Assembly (NCBI RefSeq): GCF_019565455.1
Contig: NZ_CP067377.1
Location: forward strand, 1,606,001 to 1,670,000
Length of the DNA: 64,000 nucleotides
Reading direction: 5' to 3'
Source of the DNA: Flavobacterium oreochromis
Lineage (GTDB): Bacteria; Bacteroidota; Bacteroidia; Flavobacteriales; Flavobacteriaceae
In this document: positions 18,330 to 27,350 of the stretch, piece after piece
Layout of the letters: every line of letters begins with the position of its first letter
Position numbering within the stretch: position 1 is the first letter of the stretch
The notes under the pieces: model-generated
Seen by the model: the letters and a program-made list of their open reading frames with translations, nothing else
The model's database searches: none
Told to the model about the DNA's origin: nothing
Program-made: the position numbers and the translations under genes

Positions 18330-18385
18330 CTGAATAAGTTTAGATTTACAATACTATACAATCCCGAAGTTTTCACTTCGGGATT
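18276..18385 (+). promoter_or_regulatory. Phe/Tyr/Trp transcription attenuator of the pheA operon
   Basis: Three alternative pairings are visible. Region 1:2: AACAACTTC (18276-18284) pairs with GGGGTTGTT (18311-18319), enclosing CTTCTTT-TGG-AAAGAAG (18293-18309). Region 2:3, the antiterminator: CGGGGTTGTTATGGTGTT (18310-18327) pairs with AATACTATACAATCCCG (18350-18366) over 17 pairs, with one bulged U and three G-U pairs. Region 3:4 is the terminator (18360-18385). A ribosome stalled on the aromatic codons (18282-18302) covers region 1 and frees region 2 to pair with 3. A ribosome reaching the stop at 18327-18329 covers region 2 and allows termination. Confidence 0.85.
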
Positions 18386-18392
18386 TTTTTTT
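18360..18392 (+). terminator. intrinsic terminator of the attenuator
   Basis: Perfect 11-bp stem AATCCCGAAGT / ACTTCGGGATT with a TTTC loop and a following T run, ending about 20 nt before the pheA ATG. Confidence 0.93.
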
Positions 18393-18412
18393 ATTAATTT
18401 TATCAAAAGTAT

Positions 18413-19288
18413 ATGAAAATTACAGTCGCTATTCAAGGTATCAGAGGATCATTCCATCAGCAGGTTGCCCAAAATTATTTTGGAACAAATATTGAAGTGG
18501 TTGAGTGTAAGACTTTTAAAGAGGTGGCTAAACTCTTAAAAAAAGGAAAGGTTAATTATGGTGTAATGGCAATAGAAAACTCTATAGCAGGTAGTTTAAT
18601 CCCTAATTATGCTTTGATAGATGAAAATCAACTTAATGTATTAGGAGAGTATTTTTTAAAAATAAGCCTTAACCTAATGGCTTTTCCAGGACAACAAATT
18701 GAAGATATAAAAGAAGTACATTCTCATCCCATTGCTTTATTACAATGTGCTAAGTTTTTAGAAAAATATAAACATATTAAAGTAATAGAAAGTTCTGATA
18801 CAGCTATTACTGCAAAAAAAATAAAGGAAGAAAAATTAAAAGGAATTGCTGCTTTAGCAGGGCCAATTGCGTCTGAAGTATATGATTTAGAAATTTTAGC
18901 AAGAGAAGTACAATCAGTAGAAAGTAGTATTACTCGTTTTATGATTTTAGAAAAAGCAAACTCTAATACAACACGAAATAAGGTTAATAAAGCTTCTGTA
19001 AAATTTGAATTAGATAACAGACCAGGAGGTTTAGCAACAGTTTTAAATGTTATGAATAATTGTAAATTGAATTTAACAAAAATACAATCAATGCCAATTG
19101 TAGAAAAACCTTTTCAGTACTCTTTCTTTGTTGATGTCGTTTTTGAGGAATACAATTATTTTGAAAAAGCAAAAAGTATTTTAGAACTCATGACTACTCA
19201 TTTTAAACTTTTAGGAGAGTATCAATCAGGCCATATGCCTATAAATGAAAATAAATATGATCAGGATTTAATTTTAATGGACGTATAA
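18413..19288 (+). CDS. pheA: prephenate dehydratase with ACT regulatory domain
   Basis: Converts prephenate to phenylpyruvate, the committed step to phenylalanine. The periplasmic-binding-protein-like catalytic domain occupies about residues 1-185 (IQGIRGSFHQQVAQNYF, AIENSIAGSLIPNYALI, ESSDTAITAKKI, SSITRFMIL with the conserved Thr-Arg-Phe). An ACT domain follows at about 195-275 (VKFELDNRPGGLATVL), suggesting feedback by Phe. The 291 residues match monofunctional PheA. The preceding attenuator implies control by aromatic amino acid supply. Its stop overlaps the DAHP synthase start (TAATG). Confidence 0.93.
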   Translation: MKITVAIQGIRGSFHQQVAQNYFGTNIEVVECKTFKEVAKLLKKGKVNYGVMAIENSIAGSLIPNYALIDENQLNVLGEYFLKISLNLMAFPGQQIEDIKEVHSHPIALLQCAKFLEKYKHIKVIESSDTAITAKKIKEEKLKGIAALAGPIASEVYDLEILAREVQSVESSITRFMILEKANSNTTRNKVNKASVKFELDNRPGGLATVLNVMNNCKLNLTKIQSMPIVEKPFQYSFFVDVVFEEYNYFEKAKSILELMTTHFKLLGEYQSGHMPINENKYDQDLILMDV

Positions 19289-20370
19289 TGGAAATAAAAA
19301 AAGAAAACAGAAAATGGTTTGATGATTTAAAACTAAATCATCCCCTTGTAATTGCTGGACCTTGTAGTGCAGAAACAGAAGAGCAAATTTTAACTGTAGC
19401 CCATGAACTAAAAAATAGTGATGTAAGTATTTTTAGAGCAGGTATATGGAAACCTCGTACAAGACCAGGAGGTTTTGAAGGGGTAGGCGAAATAGGACTA
19501 AAATGGTTAAAAAGAGCTAAAGAAGAAACAGGAATACTAATAGCAACTGAGGTAGCAACCGCTCAACATGTAAAATTAGCTTTAGAATACGATGTAGATC
19601 TGCTTTGGATAGGAGCCAGAACAACTGTTAATCCTTTTGCAGTTCAAGAAATAGCAGATGCTTTACAAAATACAGACAAAATCGTATTACTCAAAAACCC
19701 AGTTAACCCTGATTTATCTCTTTGGATAGGAGGTTTAGAACGATTATACCAGGCAGGAATAAAGAAAATAGGCGTTATACACAGAGGATTTTCTACTTAT
19801 GAAAAAAACAAAATATCGTAATAATCCAGAATGGCAAATAGCAATTGATTTACAAAATAAGTTTCCAGAATTAGTCATTATTTGTGATCCGTCTCATATT
19901 ACAGGAAAACGAGATATGATTCAGGAAGTTTCTCAGCAAGCACTTGATATGAATTTTGATGGATTAATGATTGAAACACATTGTAATCCCGATCAAGCAT
20001 GGAGTGATGCACCACAACAAGTAACACCTCCAACATTAAAACAGATGTTCTTAGATTTAAGAGTCCGTAAAATAGATGAAAATTCAGATGATTATCATCA
20101 ACGTATTTCTAAACTTAGAACTCAAATTGATGATTTTGATGAAAAGTTATTAGAAATCTTAGGTAAACGTATGAAAATAGCTGATCAGATAGGTTTACTT
20201 AAAAAGAAAAAAATGTCGCGATTTTACAAAATAGCCGTTGGAATGAAATTCTTGAAAAGATAATTACTGATGGAGAAGCAAAGGGTTTAAGTGAAGAATT
20301 TATACTAAAAATATTTAAAACGATTCACCAAGAAAGTATTGCTCACCAAGAGAAAGTATATAAATCATAA
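19288..20370 (+). CDS. bifunctional DAHP synthase / chorismate mutase (two frameshifts)
   Basis: The first domain joins phosphoenolpyruvate and erythrose 4-phosphate (first shikimate step); the second converts chorismate to prephenate. The DAHP synthase part (about 1-260, class AroA-I-beta) shows VIAGPCSAET, GIWKPRTRPGGFEG, LLWIGARTTVNPF, LLKNPVNPDLSLWIGG and IICDPSHITGKR. The chorismate mutase part shows ISKLRTQIDDFDEKLLEILGKRM. Two A7 runs (19802-19808 and 20207-20213) each carry one base too many; removing them gives one protein of about 360 residues ending at 20370. Feeding PheA directly, it forms a chorismate-to-phenylpyruvate unit with pheA. A housekeeping gene with two such errors suggests sequencing mistakes. 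Confidence 0.9.
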
Positions 20371-20414
20371 CATAATTAGAAAGAGGATTAGTAAATTTTG
20401 ATTTTTGATTTACC

Positions 20415-20422
20415 TACATTTG
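20415..20422 (+). promoter_or_regulatory. putative rsgA promoter -7 box
   Basis: TACATTTG, exact consensus, 46 bp before the rsgA ATG. It suggests transcription of the rsgA group independent of the attenuator. Confidence 0.5.
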
Positions 20423-20468
20423 CAAGAGTTTTAAATCTAAATTCGTTAATCCTCAACCATTCATTTAA

Positions 20469-21428
20469 ATGACAGGAATTGTTTATAAATCTACTGGAAG
20501 TTGGTATACTGTGAAAACAGAAGAAAATCAATTTTTAGAATGCCGTATTAAAGGAAAATTTCGTATTAAAGGAATCAAAAGTACCAATCCTATAGCAGTA
20601 GGAGATGTGGTAGATTATGAATTAGATACCTCTGCGGATCAAACCGTTGGAGTTATAACGAATATTCATGATAGAAAGAATTATATAGTTCGTAAATCTG
20701 TTAATCTATCAAAACAAACTCATATTATTGCTTCTAATATTAACGTTGTTTTCTTATTGGTTACAATTAATAATCCTGTAACAACAACCAGTTTTATTGA
20801 TCGATTCTTAGTAACGGCTGAAGCTTACGGTATTGAGGCTATTTTAATTTTTAATAAAATTGACACATATGATGAAGCAGCATTAGATGATCAATTGTTT
20901 TTACAATATGTATATTCTACCATAGGATATCAATGTTTACGAGTTTCTGCTAAAGAAGGAAAAGGAATTGAAGATTTAAAATTACTCATGAAAGATAGAG
21001 TTTCAATGTTTTCCGGGCATTCAGGAGTAGGTAAATCAACTTTAGTTAATGCTTTAGAACCTACTTTAAATCTAAAAACAAAAGAGATTTCAGAACAACA
21101 TCAGCAAGGGCAACATACGACAACATTTGCAGAAATGTTTGATTTAAGTTTTGGTGCTAAGATTATAGACACGCCGGGGATTCGTGGTTTTGGAGTGGTT
21201 GATATGGAAAAACAAGAAATTGGCGATTATTTCCCAGAATTCTTTGCTTTAAAGAATCAATGTAAATTTAACAACTGTTTACATAAAGAAGAACCACATT
21301 GTGCTGTAAAAGATGCGTTAGATGCTGATCAGATAGCATGGTCAAGATATAATTCATATTTACAAATTTTAGAAGGAGATGATGAAAATTATCGTAATGA
21401 TATCTATAAAAATAATACCGAAGAATAG
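20469..21428 (+). CDS. rsgA: ribosome small-subunit-dependent GTPase A
   Basis: Circularly permuted GTPase that assists late 30S maturation. An N-terminal OB fold (VYKSTGSWYTVKTEENQFLECRIKGKFR) is followed by G4 FNKID, then G1 GHSGVGKST and G3 DTPGIRGFG, in the permuted order that defines the family. The C-terminal zinc knuckle is CKFNNCLHKEEPHC. The 319 residues are normal. It heads a run with dtd, mazG and aroA, a neighbourhood often seen next to aromatic genes in Flavobacteria. Confidence 0.95.
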   Translation: MTGIVYKSTGSWYTVKTEENQFLECRIKGKFRIKGIKSTNPIAVGDVVDYELDTSADQTVGVITNIHDRKNYIVRKSVNLSKQTHIIASNINVVFLLVTINNPVTTTSFIDRFLVTAEAYGIEAILIFNKIDTYDEAALDDQLFLQYVYSTIGYQCLRVSAKEGKGIEDLKLLMKDRVSMFSGHSGVGKSTLVNALEPTLNLKTKEISEQHQQGQHTTTFAEMFDLSFGAKIIDTPGIRGFGVVDMEKQEIGDYFPEFFALKNQCKFNNCLHKEEPHCAVKDALDADQIAWSRYNSYLQILEGDDENYRNDIYKNNTEE

Positions 21429-21544
21429 GTAATAAAGCTAAAATAAGAATAGTAATTATCATTAAAAATGAGATTAAAAAATCTTGTATGAAAAGAGAGG
21501 ATTAATAGAAAAACAAATATTTAAAATCATCATTCATAATTAAA

Positions 21545-21997
21545 ATGAGAGCCATTATACAAAGAGTTTCGGAAGCATCTGTAACAATTGAAAACAAAAT
21601 GGTTGCTAAAATTAATAAAGGACTTTTAGTTTTAGTAGGTATCGAAGATTTAGATTCACAAGAGGATATAAAATGGTTAACATCTAAAATAGTTAATCTT
21701 CGGATTTTTGGAGATGAAAATCACGTAATGAACTGTTCTGTAAAGGAAGTGAAGGGAGACATAATTGTGGTAAGTCAATTCACATTACATGCTCAAACTA
21801 AAAAAGGGAATAGACCAAGTTACATAAAAGCATCAAAACCTGATGTAGCTATTCCTCTGTACAACGCTTTTGTAAAACAAATAGAAATAGATTTAGGAAA
21901 ATTAATACAAACAGGTCAGTTTGGAGCAGATATGAAAGTAGCTCTAATTAATGATGGACCTGTAACTATAATCATAGATACTAAAAATAAAGAATAA
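21545..21997 (+). CDS. dtd: D-aminoacyl-tRNA deacylase
   Basis: Hydrolyses D-amino acids (and misattached Gly) from tRNA. The 150-residue sequence has SQFTLHA and NDGPVTIIID, the two motifs that form the active site at the dimer interface, including the cross-subunit Gly-cisPro. The start MRAIIQRVSEASVTI is invariant for the family. Its stop overlaps the next start by 1 nt (TAATG), so dtd and the mazG-like gene are coupled. Confidence 0.96.
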   Translation: MRAIIQRVSEASVTIENKMVAKINKGLLVLVGIEDLDSQEDIKWLTSKIVNLRIFGDENHVMNCSVKEVKGDIIVVSQFTLHAQTKKGNRPSYIKASKPDVAIPLYNAFVKQIEIDLGKLIQTGQFGADMKVALINDGPVTIIIDTKNKE

Positions 21998-22323
21998 TGG
22001 ATTTAAAAAACGCTCAACAAGAAGTAGATAATTGGATAAAAAATCACGGAGTTCGTTATTTTAATGAATTGACTAATATGGCACAGCTTACAGAAGAAGT
22101 AGGCGAAGTAGCTCGTATTATAGCTCGTCGTTATGGAGAACAATCTGAAAAAGAAAGTGATAAAAACAAAGATCTTGGCGAAGAATTAGCAGATGTTGTT
22201 TTTGTTGTTTTGTGTTTAGCCAATCAAACAGGTGTTGATTTACAGGCAGCTTTTGATAAAAAAATGGATATAAAAACAAAACGTGATCATGATCGTCATC
22301 ATAATAATGAAAAATTAAAGTAA
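21997..22323 (+). CDS. MazG-like nucleotide pyrophosphohydrolase
   Basis: 108-residue all-alpha NTP pyrophosphatase of the MazG/iMazG type. The metal-binding motif is visible as LTEEVGEVARIIAR, then LGEELADVVFVVLCLANQTGVDL, giving the ExxE...ExxD arrangement. It probably cleans up noncanonical nucleotides. It lies between dtd and aroA with 1-nt overlap upstream and a 2-nt gap downstream. Confidence 0.9.
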   Translation: MDLKNAQQEVDNWIKNHGVRYFNELTNMAQLTEEVGEVARIIARRYGEQSEKESDKNKDLGEELADVVFVVLCLANQTGVDLQAAFDKKMDIKTKRDHDRHHNNEKLK

Positions 22324-22325
22324 TT

Positions 22326-23587
22326 GTGAATCTTGGATTAAAAAAGTCAAAAGTTAAAAGTCAAAAGTTAAAACTTAAGATAACAGGAAGTAAGTCTGAA
22401 ACGAATCGGTTATTGTTATTGCAAGCTTTGTATCCAGAAATTGAAATAGAAAATATCTCAAACTCGGATGATTCTGATGTAATGCAAGATATTTTAGCTA
22501 AGTTTAAGCAGAAACTAGATGTGTTAAATTTTAAGTATGATATAGATACTTATGATGTTCATCATGCTGGAACTGCTATGCGTTTTCTAACCGCTTTTTT
22601 TGCTATTCAAGAAGGAGCAGAAGTTGTTCTAACAGGTTCGCCTAGAATGAAAGAGCGTCCAATTCAGATTTTAGTAGAAGCGTTAAATCAATTAGGTGCT
22701 GAAATTCTTTATGAGGAGGAAGTAGGGTTTCCTCCATTACGAATAAAAGGCAAAAAACTTAATAAATGTAAAGTTAGTCTGCCAGCTAATGTAAGTAGCC
22801 AATATATTTCAGCCTTGTTATTAATTGCACCAAAATTAGAAAATGGATTGGAATTAACTTTAGAAGGCGAAATAACATCTATTCCTTATATTAAAATGAC
22901 TTTAGCTTTGCTAAACGAATTAGGGATACAAACTTCTTTTGATCATAATATTATCAATGTATGTTCACAACCTTCAATCCTTAACTCACAATTTACAATC
23001 GAATCTGATTGGTCATCAGCTTCTTATTGGTATTCGATTATAGCACTTTCTCAAGTTGATACAGATGTAACACTTTTAAACTATAAAAAAACAGTTTACA
23101 AGGCGATGCTATTTTATCTGAAATTTATCGTGATTTTGGTGTTCAAACTATTTTTAATTCTGATAATACAATTACAATATCAAAAAAAGAGAATTTTAAA
23201 TTATCTACTTTAAATTGTCAATTAAATGAATCGCCTGATATAGCTCAAACGATAGCTGTCACCTGTTTTGGATTAGGGTTAAGTTGTAATTTATATGGTT
23301 TGCATACACTAAAGATTAAAGAAACGGATCGTTTAGAAGCTTTAAAAAAGGAGTTGATTAAATTAGGAGCTGAAATTTTAGTAACTAACGAATCATTACA
23401 CTTACAGCCTTCTACTTTCATAAAACAAAATATAACCATTAAAACGTATCAAGACCATAGAATGGCTATGGCTTTTACGCCTCTTGCACTTCGGGTGCCA
23501 ATTATTATAGAAGATGCTGAGGTTGTAAGTAAATCGTATCCAGATTTTTGGAATGATTTAACAACTATGGGGTTTTCTATATATTAA
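22326..23587 (+). CDS. aroA: 3-phosphoshikimate 1-carboxyvinyltransferase (EPSP synthase; frameshifted)
   Basis: Sixth shikimate step, adding enolpyruvyl from PEP to shikimate 3-phosphate. Visible motifs are TGSKSETNRLLLLQAL (substrate loop), HAGTAMRFLTAFFA, SPRMKERPI, WSSASYWYSIIAL, then after the break KETDRLEAL and YQDHRMAMAFTPLAL. The frame is lost at an A7 run (23085-23091); one added base restores a protein of about 420 residues. The GTG at 22326 is taken as start. The gene closes the rsgA-dtd-mazG-aroA run and is probably intact in the living cell. Confidence 0.9.
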
Positions 23588-24333
23588 CGTTTAATGATTT
23601 CTATAGTTTCTAAAATGGTTTGTATCTTATCAGTTCCAATGGGTAGATGCAAACCATTTTGAATTTCAATACTCCCTCCATCAGACTTATTGTATGATTT
23701 TATATAGTGAGTATTTAGGATAAAAGATTTGTGAATGCGAATAAAATTTCTTTGCTCACAAATAATATCTTCAAAGTTTTTAAGATTTCGGCTTACTAGT
23801 AATTTTTCATTATTTCTAAAATGTATTTCAGAATAAGCACCTTCTCCTTTTATAAATAAAATATCATTAACTTCTATAAAAACTAAACTATTACCTGATG
23901 GAACCGCTATTTTTCTAAAAGTTTCATCTTTTAAATTTTCTTTTAAAATGGCATATTTATCTATTTTTTCTTTTTCTTTAGAAAAACGAGTTGCTGCCGC
24001 TATTAATTCCTCTGGATTTATTGGTTTAAGAAGATAATCTATAGCTGAAAATTTAAATGCTTGTATGGCATATTCCTGATAAGCAGTTGTAAAAATAATT
24101 TTAAAATTTATTTCGTTTTCATCAAAAAAATCCAATAATTCAAGTCCGCTATGTCCAGGCATTTCTATGTCTAAAAAAATTAGATCTGGTTTGTTTTTTC
24201 GAATAGATTTTACACCTTCAGGTAAATTCTCACATTCAGCTATTATGTTTATTTGAGGACAATATTCTTTTATCAAAATTGATAGATTCAATCGAGCTCT
24301 TTTTTCATCATCTATAATAATTGCATTAATCAT
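23584..24333 (-). CDS. LytTR family response regulator
   Basis: Cytoplasmic two-component regulator. The receiver domain (about 1-120) has the acidic DDE at residues 8-10 and the phospho-acceptor Asp in LIFLDIEMPGHSG, with Lys in YLLKPINPEEL. A LytTR DNA-binding domain follows at about 150-245 (FIEVNDILFIKGEGAYSEIHF, FIRIHKSFILNTHYIK). The 249 residues are standard. It overlaps the upstream kinase gene by 8 bp, so the pair is co-transcribed and almost surely cognate. Candidate sites lie at 27228-27271. Confidence 0.93.
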   Translation of the reverse strand: MINAIIIDDEKRARLNLSILIKEYCPQINIIAECENLPEGVKSIRKNKPDLIFLDIEMPGHSGLELLDFFDENEINFKIIFTTAYQEYAIQAFKFSAIDYLLKPINPEELIAAATRFSKEKEKIDKYAILKENLKDETFRKIAVPSGNSLVFIEVNDILFIKGEGAYSEIHFRNNEKLLVSRNLKNFEDIICEQRNFIRIHKSFILNTHYIKSYNKSDGGSIEIQNGLHLPIGTDKIQTILETIEIIKR

Positions 24334-27186
24334 GTTCTAAAGGTATTTGAATGATTACAAGGGTGCCATTTGGCAATTGGTGTTCCGTTAACTTATCTAT
24401 AATTTCGATTGAAATGTTTTTTTGATTGTATTCGTTTAATAGATTTATTCGATTCTGTAAAGCGTTAGTAGCAAATGATTGATGTTTTTTATTTTTAATT
24501 TCATTTAGTTCATGGCTTTTTTTTCTTCCAATTCCGTTATCATCGATTAAAATTTTTAAACTGTTATTTTGTAAAGTAAAATGTATTTGTAATTCTTTTC
24601 TTCCAGGTTTGTGTAATAGTCCATGTTTTACAGCATTTTCTACATAAGGTTGCAGAAGCATAGATGGAATTTTATATGTATCTATATCTAGTGCTGATTC
24701 TCTTTTAATTGAAAATAAAAAATCCTCTTCAAAACGAGCTTTTTCAATTTCTAAATATAATCGTAATGTTTTAATTTCATCAGCTATAGTTATCCAGTCT
24801 TTTTCTGTCATTTCTAAAATTGTACGTGTCAAATTGGAAAACTTTGATAAGTATTCTATTGCTTCTTTCTTTTCGTTAGCAACAATGTAAGACTGTAAAG
24901 TATTTAATGCATTAAAGAAAAAATGAGGGTTCATTTGCGATTTTAATGCTTTGAGTTTGGATTGATTTACATTTTTTTCCAAGTTAATTTTATCTAACAG
25001 CAGTTGGTTTCTTTTCTTTATTTTAGCTAGTTGCCATTTAAAAAAAGAATAAATTAAGCTTATAAAAATGATAAGAATTAAACATATGAAGGAATAGGAT
25101 AACCAAAAAGGTTTACTAATATTTATGATTAATTCAGTAATAGAAGATTTTTTATTATTAATTACCGTTTGAAACTTTAGCTCATGTTTGCCAGATGAAA
25201 GGGTATTTAGAGATAAATTTCGTGCATCTTCATCCGCTAAAATCCATGTAGAATTATCTATAGAATAGTATAATTTATTTTTTTGATTAGGTATATATGA
25301 TAATATAGAATAGTTCAGCATAATATTATTTTGTGTATGATGTAAGCTATTTAGTTTATTAATGGCTATATTTTTTCCATTTACTTGAGCAGAGTTTATA
25401 ATAAACTTAGCAGGTGAAATTTCCTTTGCTTTTTCTATAGGAATAGAGAGAAATCCTTTTCGAGTTACCCCTATTAAGGTATTGTTATATTCAATTATAT
25501 CTGAAATCTCATGTTCTGGAGATATTGAAATTATTTTTTTGTGCTATTGTTTTTTAAATCAAATGAATAAAGACTAAAGGATGTAATAATATACAGTTTT
25601 GAATTTGAAAATTTAACTTTATTAATTGATTCGTTGTTTATATTTTCTCGAATAATTATTTCTTTTACGTGATTATTAGGTTCTATTGAATATAATTTTT
25701 CAGTACTCGTTATTGCATACGTTTTATCTCCTATGTTTTTTATTTTGGAAAAAAATAACTTTTTATTTTTTGTCTTTATTTCAAAAATTTTATTTTTAGT
25801 AACAGCAAATAAACCATTATTAGTGGCATAGTAAATAGTGTTATTAAAAGGATTATAAGTAGCTGATTTACCTTGGATACCGTTTATAATAGGAATGATT
25901 GTTTCTGTTTTATCTTTAGCCCAAACATCCCATTGATCCTTATTATTTGTATTTTTAATTAATCCACAAACACCACTTGCGGCAAAAACATAATATTTCT
26001 CATTCAGTTTTTGAGCATCTTTTAATGCAATTATATTTTCTTCTTTTAGAGCATTTTGTAAGCTAATTTTTTTAAAAGTATTGGAAGTAAAATATAAATT
26101 TTTTAAATCAGATGATAAAAAATAGATTTCATGATTACTACCTCCATCAAATATTTTTTTAAATATTCTTAAGTTTAAGTCACTTCTGTATAGTTTATCA
26201 TCAGTACAGCCGATAAAAATAGAAAGACCATTAGTAGAAAGTGTTAACGGTTTTTTATTAAAAGGAATAAAATTGTTCCGAAGGTTAGGAACTAAAAGAA
26301 GACCATCACTAATGGTAGAAAACCAATAGTTATCTTCATGATCCTTAAAAACATACGAAATATTAAAATCAGTTAAATAACTATTTTTAGTATTAATGTC
26401 GTTTTTTGTGTATTTTATAACACCTTGAGTGGTGCAAATCCAATTGCATTTTTTATCATATGCTAAATTTTGAATAAACGTAAAATGACCACTTATTTTT
26501 CTTTTATAAAATTTATTTTGTCTGATCTCGAAAAAGTAATTAGCATATTTAGAAACTAATAATAATCCATTATTACTTTCTTGTAAAATAGGAGCAGGGT
26601 AATTTTGACTCACTTCTTTAGGAATAGCAAAATGATTAATAGACAAATCAGGAGAAATTGTAGTAAAATCATCTCCTAAAAGATAGAAGTTAGAATTTGA
26701 AAAATGAGTAGCAAATAGCTTTTTTGTGTTAAAAGCAATTTTTTTATAAATGCTTAAATTTTTTAAATTATAAAAGACAATATGATTTTGTTCTAAGACA
26801 ATAAGATGTTTTTTTGTCAATCCAAACTTTACAAAACCAATTGTATTAGTATTATTTAAAGATTTTAATTGGTTCTTTTCAACATAATATAAATAACCAT
26901 CAAAATTGCTATACCATACTCTACCATAAAAATCCTCTTGTATACAAGAACCCGCAACAGAAGTCTGATTTTCATTCGTATAAGTTAAAAAATATTTACC
27001 ATCATATTTACAAAGCCCCTTATTAGTAGCAAACCACATAAACCCCTTTCTGTCTTCAAAAATATCATATACGCTATTAGAAGGTAATCCTTTAGCCTGA
27101 TCAATTTTATAATAAAATGGATTTTGAGCCTTAAAGGATACAGAAAAAAATAAAATAAGGAAAATGAATAATCTTACGTACAGCAT
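24326..27186 (-). CDS. propeller-type sensor histidine kinase, LytS-like (frameshifted)
   Basis: Membrane sensor with a large periplasmic part. After a signal peptide come two-component-regulator propeller repeats (GLPSNSVYDIFEDRKGFMWFATNKGLCKYDG, VFKDHEDNYWFSTISDGLL). A Y_Y_Y-like domain follows (YYSIDNSTWILADEDARNLSLNTLSSGKHELKFQ), then one TM helix, a coiled linker and a His_kinase domain with phospho-His in QMNPHFFFNALNTL and an ATPase lid (VENAVKHGLLHK, DNGIGRKK). The frame breaks at a T7 run (25535-25541). One added base joins the halves and accounts for the coding-like stretch 25322-25530. The full protein has about 950 residues. The ligand is unknown. Confidence 0.88.
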
Positions 27187-27191
27187 ATTTG

Positions 27192-27199
27192 CAAAAATA
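27192..27199 (-). promoter_or_regulatory. sensor kinase promoter -7 box, near-leaderless
   Basis: Minus strand reads TATTTTTG, exact consensus, ending 5 nt before the ATG at 27186. Transcription would start at or next to the start codon. Confidence 0.55.
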
Positions 27200-27227
27200 A
27201 TTTTTTTGAGATTATCCAGCTTTATCA

Positions 27228-27271
27228 GTTAACCAAAAGAGGTTTGTAGTTAACATTTTTTATTCGTTAAC
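27228..27271. promoter_or_regulatory. triple GTTAAC repeat, candidate LytTR operator
   Basis: GTTAAC occurs at 27228-27233, 27249-27254 and 27266-27271, in the contexts CAGTTAACCAAAA, TAGTTAACATTTT and TCGTTAACCCAAAA. The first two are 21 bp apart, the spacing usual for LytTR tandem sites. They lie between the divergent kinase gene and a secreted-protein gene. Confidence 0.45.
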
Positions 27272-27321
27272 CCAAAAAAGGGTTTTATAAACTTTCAAAA
27301 AATACAGACTAGTCATCAAAA

Positions 27322-27329
27322 TACCTTTG
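27322..27329 (+). promoter_or_regulatory. promoter -7 box of the secreted-protein gene
   Basis: TACCTTTG, exact consensus, 21 bp before the ATG at 27351; it overlaps and so excludes an upstream TTG start at 27327. Confidence 0.55.
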
Positions 27330-27350
27330 TTTCATAAAATTAAATATCTT

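Noticed and set aside
19799..20263. Separate chorismate mutase gene starting at 19799
   Set aside because: Removing one A joins it in frame to the DAHP synthase domain, whose C-terminal motifs (CDPSHITGKR) it carries.
24326..25321. Stand-alone histidine kinase separate from the propeller protein
   Set aside because: One added base at 25535-25541 joins them and accounts for the coding-like stretch between; the joined architecture is a known family.
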